64,000 bases of DNA from Linum tenue. Its lineage: Eukaryota; Streptophyta; Magnoliopsida; Malpighiales; Linaceae. The position numbers were made by a program, and so were the translations under genes. The DNA is taken from the NCBI GenBank assembly GCA_946122785.1, contig CAMGYJ010000004.1:22949684-23013683 (forward strand). Direction: 5' to 3'. Positions 1 to 10,357 of the stretch are shown piece by piece (position 1 is the stretch's first letter; each line of letters starts with the position of its first letter). The notes under the pieces were generated by a model. That model had not been told where the DNA came from and searched no databases. It worked only from the letters and a program-made list of their open reading frames with translations.

Positions 1-1
1 G

Positions 2-448
2 GATATGCCGGTCATAATCGGTCGCCCATTCCTCGCCACCGCCAAGGCATTGATAGACGTTAATGAGGGGACCTTAATTCCGAGGGATGGTAAGGAGAGA
101 ATCAAGCTTGAGATTGATCCTAAGGCTAGGAGTGAGGAAGTGAAGGAGTTGGTTTCAAATGATGTGAAAGAGAGTGGAGGAGAGCCTCTAAAGGCAAACC
201 CCACCATTACTTGTGTTGCTTTTGGTAATGTTGAGAAGGAAATCAAGGAGGGTTCTATGCCCAAGGAGAAGAGGATGAATGCTTCGAGGCAAAGGATGAA
301 GGAAGCTTTGGCCCGAAAGAGGGAGATGGCCAAAGAAAAGTTGGCCAATCAAGAGGGCCGACTCATGGAGCCTAAGACGGGAGGCTACAAGCCTCACCCC
401 GAGAGTGTGGTGGATAAACTCTCAGTGGCTTCACGATCCAAGTTGTGA
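2..448 (+). CDS. gag-protease C-terminal fragment (element A)
   Basis: This is the open end of an Athila-type gag-protease polyprotein, cut at its N-terminal side by the window edge. The reading starts with the C-terminal signature of a retroviral-type aspartic protease (IIGRPFLATAKALIDV, then GTLIPRDGKERI), matching ILGWPFLATAKALIDV in element B. The catalytic DLGAS lies outside the window. After the protease come about 110 residues rich in Lys, Glu and Arg, with a probable helix near RQRMKEALARKREMAKEKLA, and a stop at 446-448. The tail differs from that of B and G, which end in a pol-tail-like segment (HGHHLKLYLKSD), so A belongs to a different subfamily. The protease would process Gag in the particle. 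The ATG at 5 is internal and not a true start. Confidence 0.8.
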   Translation, partial: DMPVIIGRPFLATAKALIDVNEGTLIPRDGKERIKLEIDPKARSEEVKELVSNDVKESGGEPLKANPTITCVAFGNVEKEIKEGSMPKEKRMNASRQRMKEALARKREMAKEKLANQEGRLMEPKTGGYKPHPESVVDKLSVASRSKL

Positions 449-611
449 TCGATCCCAAACCGTCAAGCTAATGACGATAAATTAGCGGTTGTTGGGAGGC
501 AATCCAACGGAGGTTTGTTTACTTTTCCTTATTTTCGTTTTTGTGTCAAGTGAAGAGTTCCAGTGGTCAAGTGGTATCCCCGTGCCAAGTTTTGTGGTTT
601 TGCGATTTAAG
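449..611 (+). other. Untranslated block after gag-protease, element A
   Basis: No ORF is supported here. The segment holds a short block (GGGAGGCAA followed by CCAACGGAGGTTTG, near 495-520) that also follows the gag-protease stop in B (GGGGAGGCAACCCCACCGAGG near 40450) and the pol tail in D (minus strand near 32440). It marks the boundary between the gag/pol part and the ORF2 part of the element. The Cassandra TSD starts at 607. Confidence 0.6.
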
Positions 612-885
612 TGTAACATCCCGAACCTTTTCCCGACAAGATATTGTCCGCTTTGGGCCTCTACACCCTCACGGATTTCGACTTGGGGTGCAATTCAGGG
701 TGACTTACCATAAGGTCACCCATCCTTGTTGTGCTCCGCACTGAGCACGTTTAACTTCGGAGTTCTCACAAGAACTCCTCCATTTCACCCCAAAACACGT
801 CTGGTCAGTTAAGGTCGGTTTCCTACTTATGAACCATGGATCTCTCCCGTGCTTTCTCGATGTGGGATTTGCCCAAGGTGTTACA
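612..885 (-). repeat. Cassandra 3' LTR (minus orientation)
   Basis: A 274 bp LTR. On the minus strand, about 768-685 resembles plant 5S rRNA: AACTCCGAAGTTAA, then GGATGGGTGACCT, then GGTAAGTC and a terminal TTGCACCCC. These blocks correspond to the 5S internal control region and 3' part. The interval between AAGTTAA and GGATGGG has diverged, so this is a 5S-derived promoter-like domain and not a functional 5S gene. Confidence 0.9.
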
Positions 886-956
886 TACACCCCCCCTTGG
901 GACTCAACGCCCTCGTTGAGGATTTCCCCACCATCATTCAAGAGGGACGCGGAGAG

Positions 957-968
957 GCACTGATACCA
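957..968 (-). other. Cassandra primer binding site (tRNA-iMet)
   Basis: The minus strand reads TGGTATCAGTGC three bases inside the 5' LTR. This matches the complement of the plant initiator tRNA-Met 3' end (TGGTATCAGAGC) with one mismatch. It fixes the orientation of the element. Confidence 0.85.
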
Positions 969-971
969 AAC

Positions 972-1244
972 TGTAACATCCCGAACATTTTCCCGACAAA
1001 ATATTGTCCGCTTTGGGCCTCTACACCTGCACGGATTTTGACTTGGGGTGCAATTCGAGGTGACTTACCATAAAGTCACCCATCCTTATTGTTCTCCGCA
1101 CTGGACACGTTTAACTTTGAGTTCTCACAAGAACTCCTCCATTTCACCCCAAAACGCGTCTTATCAGTTAAGGTCAGTTTCCTACTTATGAACCATGGAT
1201 CTCTCCCGTGTTTTGCCGATGTGGGATTTGCCTAAGGTGTTACA
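972..1244 (-). repeat. Cassandra 5' LTR (minus orientation)
   Basis: A 273 bp repeat of 612-885 with the same 5S-like block (about 1127-1045 on the minus strand). It lacks one base in the AACTTTGAGTTCTC stretch compared with AACTTCGGAGTTCTC in the partner. On the minus strand it is followed at once by the primer binding site. Confidence 0.9.
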
Positions 1245-1317
1245 TTAAGGTTGTGTTGTGATCGATTAGGAGGCACGATGGAATAGGTTGAGTCAAATTT
1301 TTCTTAGAAGTGCCCTG

Positions 1318-1520
1318 TTTTCACTGATGTTCACGGACGAATTGCTCTGTTCGCGGTCTTACAAGACCGTGAATATGCAAACGCGTCCGTGAACTGGGCG
1401 CTTCTACATGTTCACCACCTGTTGACCAACACCAGTTCACGGACGCATTTGAGTGTTCACGGTCGCTAAGACCGTGAACAAGGCAACGCATTCGTGAACT
1501 CCGAGCTATGCCTATAAAAG
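1318..1520 (+). promoter_or_regulatory. Internal palindrome array plus TATA box before ORF2 (element A)
   Basis: Several copies of GTTCACGG/CCGTGAAC occur within 200 bp. The best is a perfect inverted repeat at 1455-1479 (GTTCACGGTC, 5-nt spacer, GACCGTGAAC); a weaker one lies near 1349-1373. The array ends at a TATA box, TATAAAAG (1513-1520). About 340 bp downstream is a splice donor, and the intron ends just before the ORF2 ATG. The same palindrome sits in the A LTR at 9127-9151, again upstream of a TATA-like box (9273-9282). The layout points to a second promoter inside the element driving ORF2. Promoter activity is inferred. Confidence 0.6.
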
Positions 1521-1858
1521 GGGCGTGAACGACGACTCTTCACTTCACGACCAAATCTCGTCGGAAAATTCAAAACCTCGCCGGAAATACGTGAAATTCC
1601 GTCGGTTTTTCATTTTTTCCCCCATTTTCGGCAAGCAAAACCCAAAAAAAATTTCATACCCATTTTCCCTTCATCAAAACCGGCATGTGCTGAATTTTTG
1701 GGGAGATTTGGGCATGTTTTTTCCGTCAAGTCGGCGGCGGCGGTCTCCGACGAGCTTCCGACAAAGCTCTGGCGACCCCTCTCCGGTCTGTTTTTCGGCC
1801 ATTTTTCGCCTTCCTCGCCCGCACCTCACTTCCTCATATGTCCTACTTGCATCTCCAG
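1521..1858 (+). other. Predicted untranslated exon 1 of the ORF2 transcript (element A)
   Basis: The interval between the TATA box and the splice donor (CTCCAG|GT, exon end 1858) resembles the same interval in B (about 40950-41260). Both contain CGCCGGAAA-type blocks and a pyrimidine-rich end finishing in CTCCAG. Short ORFs here are not conserved, so it is read as a 5' untranslated exon. The true transcription start is not known. Confidence 0.5.
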
Positions 1859-2337
1859 GTTGGTTTTTCAGCTCTACCTTATTAATTTGTGGAGAATCGT
1901 ATTAGGTAGTGAAGTGATGATGATTTTTGTGCTTTGCATGATTGAACCTAGATTTAGGGAGAGGAATTAGGTGAATTAGGTCGATTGATTGGTTGAATGA
2001 TTTTGCATGAGCTTAGTTGAGCCTTGGTGGGCGTGTTTGAACCAAATTGTCTTTTTTTTAGAATTTGACCACCAAGTGCTATGTTGTGAATGCATGTGGA
2101 GTTTTATGCTTGATTGGTGGATGGTAGCCACCGTGGCTTGGGTTTTGGTTCAAACTTTCGTGTGAATGAACCGTAAATTACCCACAACCATGCCACGGTG
2201 TGTTTGAGCTTAATTGTTTGTTACCCATGCTGGAAATATAAGAGTGTGTGTGTGGGGGGGGGGAATCTCTTTTCCTCCCAATGAGCAATATTTGATGATT
2301 GTTTCCATGTATGGTGCTTGTTTGTCAATTTGTGCAG
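1859..2337 (+). other. Predicted intron before ORF2 (element A)
   Basis: The intron has a GT donor after CTCCAG and an AG acceptor in TTTGTGCAG, followed one base later by the ORF2 ATG at 2339. Element B has an intron of similar length (495 bp) in the same place, with a matching start (TTAATTGTGGAGAAT-like block) and an acceptor directly before its ORF2 ATG. Conservation of both splice sites in two diverged copies supports real splicing. Confidence 0.6.
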
Positions 2338-2338
2338 G

Positions 2339-2877
2339 ATGGTCAACGTGGAGCACGAGTTCATCCGCAACCTGGTGTGTCACCCGGACTTTGGCGACGA
2401 GTTCGCCTACCAGAGCGGCAGCCCGATTGGGCTTCATTGGCGGCTAGACCTGGACTTGTTCAACCTGTTCAGGTGCGGAGCCGTGATGACTGGGATGCTC
2501 TGTCACCCCCAGTGGTGCCAGCTCCTGACGATGGATGAGGAGATCTACTACGAGCTCTGCGTGGAGTTCTACTCCACCTTCTCCCACATCGTCCTTGCCA
2601 ACAAGAAGAGTCGAACGCGAGTGGAGTTCATGCTGGGAGGTCAGCAACAAGTGCTGACATACGACGCCTTTGCTCAGGCCATGGGGCTCAACCCCACCCA
2701 CATGATGATGACGGAGCGGTAGTACACCGTCGACTTCAACTATAAGGGAGCATTCCGAGCCTTCTGCTGCCCCGAGCATGAGCATGACGAGTTTGAGGGA
2801 AGCCACACCAATGCGGTGAAGCTGAGGACTCCTTAGAGGATCCTCCACACTGTGCTCACCCGCTTAGTTGTCCCTAG
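2339..2877 (+). pseudogene. ORF2 (Athila ORF1/env-position-like protein), 5' part, broken
   Basis: The start ATG at 2339 directly follows the predicted splice acceptor. The first residues (MVNVEHEFIRNLVCHPDFGD) align with the start of ORF2 in B (MTQPNFHHPFIRDL). Further on, FNLFRC, YYELCVEFYSTFSHIV, then VEFMLGGQQQVLTYDAFAQAMGL matches B's YYEPMWEFYTTFKHN and VQFRLGGVPRSLSYHELAEALDL. The family resembles the plant retrotransposon ORF-1 proteins of Athila. Its function is unknown. An in-frame TAG ends the first stretch at 2722, the frame continues with recognisable codons (TVDFNYKGAFRAF), and another stop follows near 2834. A solo LTR then interrupts the gene at 2878. The rest is at 6680-7290. 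Confidence 0.75.
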
Positions 2878-5800
2878 TGTAACACCCCACCCTAAAATCA
2901 TGGGTCGAACTGATGGTTCAATCGCGCAGCAGAAATCACTCGGGGTTTACGTTTTCAAAATCTCGTCTCAACTCACATCCACATCATTATCATATGTTTA
3001 AAATTCAACTCATCATAACAATTTACTAAAAATCGCTTTCTCAATTCATTAATTAATCTTCCTCAAAATCAAGATTCACATAACCTAGACTATCAATCTC
3101 ATCTACTCCATTCATACTCAACTCTAGTTAATGATCATACTTGACCATTGTAATCTATCATGCACGCTCAAAACCCGAATCGTGAAATAAGGATTCTAGA
3201 ATACATTAATAGGTGAAAAACCTTTTAAATCAAAATCCTCCATCGATCATTGTGTAGTGCCAAAGTCATCCTCAATTTATTACACCTGTCACATCTTGAA
3301 AGAAAAATTGGTCAGCTACTAAGCTGAGTGTGTGGACCTGTCCTATACGGCAAAACTATTGTTAGAATGGCATCACATCATCACATCTTGTTGATTAAAA
3401 ACACATCATCAACGAATTATCAAACCACACGAAAATCTCATTAATCTCTAGATTTATTTCTAGGTCATCAATCCAAATTCATCTTTAACCCAATTCCTCA
3501 TGGTATGACTTTCATTAATCAAGTCGTATATCGACATAAAATTGTAAACTTACCTCAACTCATGAATTCATCATATCAACCGTTCATTCAAAGTCAACTC
3601 ATCATTTAATCATCAAACATGTCAATCATTCGTCTATAATCAAATCACCATTTCGGCGCAACCATATCAATCTCTCAATCAATCATCAATCAAATATTAC
3701 TTTACGATTTCCTTCATGGAAATCATCACCATCATATATATCATATGCAATGCATGAAATGCAGACTCTCCATTTATTATTAATTTGCGCGCTAAGGTCA
3801 CCAGACGCCCACCCCGCTCGAGCTCATCATCTTAGTGGTTATATCAAAAACCACAATCTCATCCAATCTAGGATTATCATAAATCCTTTCATTAGGACCG
3901 CAGCCCAATCAATCTCATAGGGGTAGGCATAGGCCCTTCTATGTCTATGTGATTTAACATGATCAAACAATATCAATTTTCTCTCTTCCATCATATCTCA
4001 ATCGATCCAAGAAATCAACAACGTCCCATTGATATTCCCAGTCCATGCATATCTCACATCATGTATGCATACTTTGATGCATTGCATGATCTCGATATAA
4101 TCATCATCTTCTCAATGATATAAATAATTCATTCTCTTCAATCAAACTTGACAAATCTACCAAGTACTCACTTTATCAATACCTCATTCACTCATCGTAA
4201 TCATTTAACACATCAAATACAAATCGATCATGATAAAATCTCATCCACATCATCATTAATCAAAACATTCATCATATCAACATTATTTCAAAATATCCCA
4301 GTAATATTTATATTTACCAATCCCATTTATACCAATCAATATTCTAATCACGTCATACTCATACACATCAATCGTATCACTAGCAATCAATATCCCTATC
4401 ATCATCATCATCATGTCATAATCATACATATCAATGATCAATATATATTTCATTCATCATAAAATCATTTTATCATACGAGCCATATAATCTAAAATACA
4501 TCGGTTTATCCATATCATCCATTAATTAATTATATCAAAATAGCAACTAAATATATTATGATCAAAATCTTGTTTTCATGAATTTATATTAATAACTTGA
4601 AACCATTCTAAAAAGGACCATACCCAATGTATAATTCTCATGATTATCAAAAGTTCATTTGAAAAGGTCTCCCTTAATAACACATCTCTCAATAATTATT
4701 TCTTAAAATACAATGTACATCAGCGTTAGTCAAAATACATTAATAAGATTATCTTCAATAATTCAATTAAATACTCAATTAACTATTACTAAAATTTATT
4801 CTTAAAACGTAACTTAACTTCAATCTTAATTAAAATAACTCGTGATAATCATCTAACCATCATACTCAGTTTATCATAATTTTCCCTTAAATCGCCATTA
4901 TTCTAAAAATCGTAATACGTTCTCTTTAATAACAAAACCATGTAGAAATCGGTTTCACCCCTCCAAAATCCAACAATGTTCATAAATTCTTTATTTTAAT
5001 TATTCTAACCAGAATTCACTTCTCATATACTCATCCACTACATAAATTCCCAATTTCATCATTTTAATCCCATAACATCAATGAATTGAGAAAACTCAAT
5101 TATTACCACTACAATCATTCTCATGGTAAGATCTCAGGACTAAAAACCAACTCAAAATTCCTTAGATTTCCTTTCCTCATTCTGATCTCAGTAAACATTT
5201 AAGCAAATACTCGGTATCCACCATATACGCCAACAATTCGAATACAAGATTAATAATAATAATGGTATTATTAGCCCTAATAATTATCATAATACCCAGT
5301 CAAATTCATAAACAATTTCATTCAATATCATAATCAAGTAGTAATCACAAATCCATCATAATCATCCATCATCAACTCAATCATGCGCATTTAACGATAA
5401 ACACGAAATTCCGGTTCCCTTTTACCGTAAGCCCACACACCTTAATTATGACGAAATCCGATTCTGTGAAAGCTCTGGAAATTCCATATCTTGGTTTCAA
5501 AATATTCTCCTCGTTCTCACGATCATGTAGGTGAAGACGGTCAAACGAACGAATTATGAACGAAATACGAATTTCGTTAGTACTCAAAGTACCGGGGACT
5601 AAATACGAAGTTTACCAGTCAACTAAAAAGGTGTTGACCCGTCTCTGTGGGAAAACTACAGAGAGCCCCTTTAACTTTTCGATTCACCAGAAATGGTACT
5701 TGGACTTAACAATTTTTGTGCCAAACTTCAGATGTTCGTTTCTCCCTCGTCCGACGTCGAAACTCAATTTCGTCGAAACGTGCGTGCTCCTGGGATCTCC

Positions 5801-6679
5801 ATCTTCGCAACCATACCCACCTTTCAGAGTTTTGTCGAAGTCGACAACGCCGGTGCCGCCGACGCAACTTCCCTACGGACCTCCGACGAGCTTCTACGAA
5901 CCTCCAATGGCCATTCTGACTCCATAGATGGATTTAGGACTGCCCTATTACCATAATATAAGTCTAAGAAGATTGGTCTCCTCTCCTTTCCTTTCCTCTT
6001 TCTTTCTCTCTTCTCTTCGTGTTTCTATTCGTCGTCTATGGATGGAGGAAAAAGATTAAAAGGCTCACCCTTTGTTTAAGGGCTCTTTAAAGAACTGTCA
6101 CACTCCCCTCTATGATTCGTATCCAAATTATTAGATATGCCAACCCGTTATGTTAAAGTGTGTCGGGTATAATTGATCTTCTCCCTCTCTCCGTCGGTGC
6201 AAAAATGCATTTTACTTGGTCTGAGATTTACGTCTCAATATTAATAAACAGAAGATTCCCCATGAGCATGGATAGTAAGCATGCGGCCTTGTAGTGTAAT
6301 GCTTGTCTTATTGCGGCCTAGTGGTGTAATGCTTGTATTATTTCCTGGAGGTCACTAGTTCAACCCTAGGCTATGTACATTTGTTTTTTTTTTCTTTTCT
6401 TTTTGCTCTTATCTAAAGTTTATGGCAGCTTCCACTGTTTAACTCATAACTCCCTCGTTTAATAGCGAAATCTGATACCGTCTGCGTCCATGCGTTCTTA
6501 TTTTTGTTCTCTATCATATTACCTTCATTTCACATTTATTGTCTAGATTTTTCATATCCTTAATTGGCAAGGACTCGCGATCGTTACATTTCAATCTCTT
6601 CTCTCCAACTATTTTTTTTATATAATTGGTTCATCGAACCAAAATGGTTAAAGAGTTAACCTATGTATGGGATGTTACA
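2878..6679 (+). mobile_element. Solo LTR, about 3.8 kb, chromovirus (Tekay/Del)-like, inserted in ORF2 of element A
   Basis: The insertion starts TGTAACACCCCACCC and ends GGGATGTTACA, a TG...CA pair with 5 bp inverted termini. It is flanked by CCTAG (2873-2877) and CCCAG (6680-6684), a target duplication with one mismatch. The ORF2 reading resumes on the far side. No coding domain is visible. Much of 2950-5350 is AT-rich and full of TCATCA/ATCA runs. About 5960-6060 is pyrimidine-rich. Long LTRs with this start are common in Tekay/Del chromoviruses. That assignment is inference, as no internal region remains. Confidence 0.65.
6284..6385 (+). repeat. tRNA-like SINE remnant or pol III box pair inside the solo LTR
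   Basis: A 30 bp unit (GCGGCCTTGTAGTGTAATGC, then GCGGCCTAGTGGTGTAATGC) occurs twice in tandem. The second copy resembles a pol III A box (TAGTGGTGTAAT). About 40 bp on, GGTCACTAGTTCAACCCTAGG resembles a B box, and a T-rich run follows. This is the order seen in tRNA-derived SINEs, but no target duplication or clear 5' head was found. Confidence 0.35.
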
Positions 6680-7290
6680 CCCAGCCTCCAGTCAGGCCAT
6701 CTGATTACGAACAGAGGGCTCATTGCCCTCTACTCCATGAGGAGTCCAGCAGAGACAATCCATCTGGGATCTCTGATCGCCACTTCTTTCGCCCGGTGTC
6801 TTGGGCGGAACAGAGTGGACACCATGCACATGGGGGGGGGGTTATTACGAGGATAGCCCGACACTTCCAGGTGACTCTGGATCGGTGCACCAGCGTCGTG
6901 AGGATGACTCCCTTCCCAGTGGAGACACTGTACAACTAGAAGCTAGTACTCCAGGGAGAGCGAGGAGTGGAGTACCTTGAGGGACTCCGACCCTCAGGAG
7001 TCATCCGAGCAGCAGTTGACCCGACTCTAGTGGAGCCTGACCCCGAGGTCCCACCACCAACAAAGCAGCCACCTACACGAGCACCCGACCGCCGCCGGCG
7101 TCCAGCGCCCAGCCCAGCCACCACCAGCAGCAGGTGATCCCCTCGTCCAGAGGGTGGACCACTTAGAGACGAGCTTCGTGGGAGTAACTTCCCGCCTCGA
7201 CCGGCAGACCGATCTCCTCGAGCTGATGGCTCGACATCAGGGCCTCCTCCCAGATGAGGACGAGTGTCCCTCCACCTGCGAGAGGTAGCC
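6680..7290 (+). pseudogene. ORF2, 3' part (element A)
   Basis: This continues the ORF2 reading after the solo LTR. GHLITNRGLIALYSM...IHLGSLIATSFARCLGRN aligns with GHITKRPLYFLDS...LHLGSVVAKTFEKTA in B. A run of Gs near 6832-6841 marks a likely frameshift. The later part encodes a Pro-rich segment (PTLVEPDPEVPPPTKQPP region, in shifted frame) and a Leu/Asp/Arg-rich segment near 7140-7270 that may correspond to the predicted coiled-coil end of B ORF2. Several stops and frame changes make it a pseudogene. Confidence 0.65.
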
Positions 7291-8975
7291 GACGAGTGAG
7301 ATACGTGGGAGAGCCGATTACTTTCGCCCCCCCTTCTCCACTTGTAACCTTGAACTTGTTTTGGTTATTTTTTCTTTCTTTTGTGTGTGTGTGGCCATAA
7401 ACTACTACTATCGTATTGTGTTGTAATAACCTCGCCTTGAGCGAGTTGTATTGTGTTTGTGTGTGTGTTTTTTTTGTCTCTCCTTGAAGCTCAAAATATC
7501 CTACCCCGGATTCGATTCCAACTTTTACTCACCAAGCCCAAGTGGTAACATCATTCTACCCCTTTCTTACTGTCGAGTTTAAGTGTGGGGGTAGTTTACC
7601 ATTATGCTTGTGTGAGTGTGATTGATGCTTGGAGCCTTGATATACGCCCAAATTTCAAAAATTTGAGGGCTCCAAGCAATGTTTGCATGATGAAATTGGC
7701 CAGTGTGTGGGAAAATCTCGTGTTTATTGCCGTTGATATTGAACTGTTGCATGTAATCGAGCATATCCTATAATGATGACTAAGAGGTCCATTAGGATAG
7801 GGCAAAATTTTAGTTCTCATGTGTGCATAAATGAATGGATGTCTTGACTCGATTACTGTTTGATTACAATTGCCATGCATTGTGTTTGGGAATTGGAATA
7901 GATGGTTGGGTGACTAGGTAGCCATGTGAGCTTTGAGCCGATCGTTTCTTCTTGTGTGCTTAGATACCTCTTACCATGGAGAGTAACATCACAATTGTCA
8001 CTAGTGAGTATGATGGAGGCATAGGATTAGTCCACACCCAAATGTTGATTGTCACGAAATGTTCTATCCACTAGTCAACCCCTTTGAGCCTTGTGACTTC
8101 GAGGGTCGATCTTAAGTTAGGAGCTTCTTGCTTGTGAGCTTAATGGTGTTAAGAGAACGACCCCCAATCCTTTCTTCATGTCTAAACATGAGTCATCCTT
8201 GTGTCCCAGAGCTCTCACTTTTGAGTTCCATCGAGGTTCTACATAGGAGGTTTGTGTGCGGTTCTTGATGGGAATGAAAAATGAAGTGTAGTGTGGGAGT
8301 GAGTTCTTCAAAAGAGAGTGCCATGAAAAACCAAAGTGTATGCTCTAGGAGGGGTTTCTTGGAACCCAAGCCATTGAAACCCCCCCATTGTTTTAGAACT
8401 CCTTCACTACCAAAACTTAATGTGCTATCAAGAGTTGATCGAGGAAGAGTGCTTTAATGTAGTGCACGATGGGTGATAGTTTGGAAATGAGAGATAAGGT
8501 TTTCGTCCGATGCTAGTGGCATTTGGTTGAAGAGAAGGGTTTTAGTCAAAAACATAGAACCTTCAGGTCGGGGTCGAAGATGTAGAACCTCACGTCATGA
8601 TTGCCACCACCCAAAAAGCCTTTTCTCCATGTCCAAGATAATTGTCAGTCATCTGAACCCGTGTCTAAGACCTCCGAACAAGCTAGTGATGACAACCATT
8701 CCGTGAACTCTAGCATTTAGAGGTTGCTGCTGTGGTATTGAGACAATAGGGCCGAGTGTTAACGATTATGCACATCTTTTGCACTAAAAAGTTCCCGACC
8801 CCACTGGTCTCGAGAGTGAGTGATTCATTCTTGTTGTGCATGTCATATCATACCCCGGTGAGGACCTTTGTTGCCTTTCCATTTGTTCCTTGGACTTGAA
8901 TTACATGCATGGTTAGTTGTGGTTGATAAGTGTTTTCGTTGAGACTTGCATTGATCCATGAACAAGGTGAGAACA
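7291..8975 (+). other. 3' non-coding region of element A with conserved hairpin and polypurine motif
   Basis: No gene is supported. The segment is collinear with 43104-44970 of B and, reversed, with parts of D (29891-32490) and E (46605-49500). Conserved marks are TTAAGTGTGGGGG at 7579-7591, the inverted repeat CTTGGAGCC (7628-7636) / GGCTCCAAG (7668-7676), TAGGTAGCCATGTGAG near 7915, and CCCCACTGGTCTCGAGAGTGAGTGA near 8800. The terminal polypurine tract expected before the LTR is missing because of a deletion at about 8976. Confidence 0.6.
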
Positions 8976-10357
8976 TGTGAAACCAGCCTCGAAGTCGAAA
9001 GGGTGAAAAACGATGAGTTCACGGTTTTCCTTGGAAGTTCACGCTTTCTAAGACCGTGATGAACAGTTGTTGCCCGTGAACATCAAGGCATCCACGGCCA
9101 AATCTCAAGTTACTAACGCTAATTGAGTTCACGGTCACTAAGACCGTGAACTGGAGCCGTTGCCCGTGAACACGTGCAAGCGAAGCGCTGCGTTTCAACG
9201 CCCATCTGGAGGTCACAGACGCGTTTCAGAGTTCACAGTCGTGAACTGAGGCTGTGAGCTGACCACGAACCCTATTTAAAAGATGAGCTAAAAGGAAGAG
9301 AGAGGAGAGAGCCCATTTGAGTGAGAAAGCCTTCTTCGGATTTTAGAGAAAGAAAGACGAATCAAAAGAGAAGGAGGCTAGGGTTATGCTCCAAGGGTGG
9401 ATTTGGGAAGATTCTCCCAAAGAGAAGTTCAGCACAAGTGCCAAGAAGATTAGAAGCCTCCTTCGTGATGGTTTCTACCTCTTCCCCTTGTGTTTCTCCC
9501 ACTTCTAGCATGGAGTAGATTTCTTTTCACTTGGATGTTGTGAAACCCTAACTATCTACCATGTAGTTTTTGTTATGTGAATCGAATGATTGTTTATGGG
9601 TGTTGTTTAATTCAATGATTGAGGTATTATTCATGTTGATTGTGTATGTTTGTGCTTAGCATCTAAGGGTTGTGCATGTTGGTGCTTAGCAATCTAAGGA
9701 TTGGGCATGCTTGTGCTTAGCAACCTAAGGATTGTGCATGTTTATGCTTAGCAATCTAATTAGCCACTTAACCTAGATTAGAGAGGGAAACCCCCCTTCT
9801 AAGAGAGACTCAATTGAGTTGGTATCCCTAGGGCTTTTTAAGTCTCCTAACTAGGTTAAGTTAGGGCAAACCTCAATATTGGATTAAGCAATTTGGTTAA
9901 CGGCGATTAAGCAGTCCAACCTTTGGGTTGAGTGAGGGAGTAAGTCAACCATTGATTGCCTAAACCAATAGGTCCTAGTGACAGCCTATAATGCATGCCT
10001 CGGTTTAGCAATCGTGAGTGTGGTTTACGACCATATTTGCGTCCCCTAGCGGTTAGTGATCACCTTGCCCATAGTAATCATTTCGGTTCACATACCATGG
10101 TAGTAGTTAGGGGGAAGCGACACCCGAGTGATCCTTCTCGCAAAAGTTTTCAAAACCATTCACTTTTTCTTGTTTTATTTTAATTAACAAACTTTTCAAC
10201 CAAAACCTTGTTGCTAGATAATGATTCAAATGACTGAAGCAGGGGTATACGGACCGGACCGGGTTGATATTTAAATATACTTATCCTGTACTGCAGCCGA
10301 CTAAGGTTTATACTTGGACTTTAGGCGGGAATTAATTGTGGTATTCGGAACGAGTCA
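8976..10357 (+). repeat. LTR of element A (start deleted)
   Basis: This is collinear, in the opposite orientation, with the complete D LTR (28468-29875). The right end GAACGAGTCA matches the D end (GGACGATTCA on the minus strand). The LTR start (TGATTCGGGCC in D) is lost. U3 carries three palindromes; the best is GTTCACGGTC, 5 nt, GACCGTGAAC at 9127-9151. They lie upstream of a TATA-like TATTTAAAAG at 9273-9282. Around 9640-9760 the unit TGTGCATGTTNNTGCTTAGCAA-CTAAGG repeats about four times. Confidence 0.75.

Larger units (their letters stand above)
612..1244 (-). mobile_element. Cassandra TRIM retrotransposon, complete, TSD TTAAG
   Basis: Two direct repeats, 612-885 and 972-1244, begin TGTAACATCCCGAAC and end GGTGTTACA, and enclose an 86 bp interior. 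The 5 bp TTAAG flanks both sides (607-611 and 1245-1249). Read on the minus strand, the interior starts with a tRNA-iMet primer binding site and ends with a G-rich polypurine tract (901-886). The LTRs contain a 5S rRNA-like block, the hallmark of Cassandra. The element encodes no protein and depends on other retrotransposons. It inserted into element A between the gag-protease end and the internal promoter. The LTRs differ at several sites (for example CTTTCTCGATG against TTTTGCCGATG), so it is not very recent. Confidence 0.93.
1..10357 (+). mobile_element. Element A: pol-less Athila-lineage LTR retrotransposon, 5' truncated by the window edge
   Basis: The order seen is: end of gag-protease (2-448), an untranslated block, an internal palindrome array with TATA box (about 1318-1520), an intron (1859-2337), ORF2 (2339-2877 and 6680-7290), a long 3' region, and an LTR ending at 10357. 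The order matches intact element B at 36234-46314. No reverse transcriptase, RNase H or integrase lies between protease and ORF2, so A is non-autonomous. Two later insertions interrupt it: Cassandra at 612-1244 and a solo LTR at 2878-6679. The 3' LTR lacks its first bases, because the junction near 8976 joins 3' region sequence to LTR interior and loses the terminal polypurine tract. Athila membership rests on the protease motifs and on the relation to pol-bearing element D. Confidence 0.85.

Noticed and set aside
685..768. 5S rRNA gene on the minus strand
   Set aside because: Only blocks of 5S are kept, and both copies sit in Cassandra LTRs; the middle has diverged.
4148..4462. 104-codon ORF rich in Asn, His, Ile and Thr
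   Set aside because: Product of ATCA/TCAT low-complexity DNA within a solo LTR.
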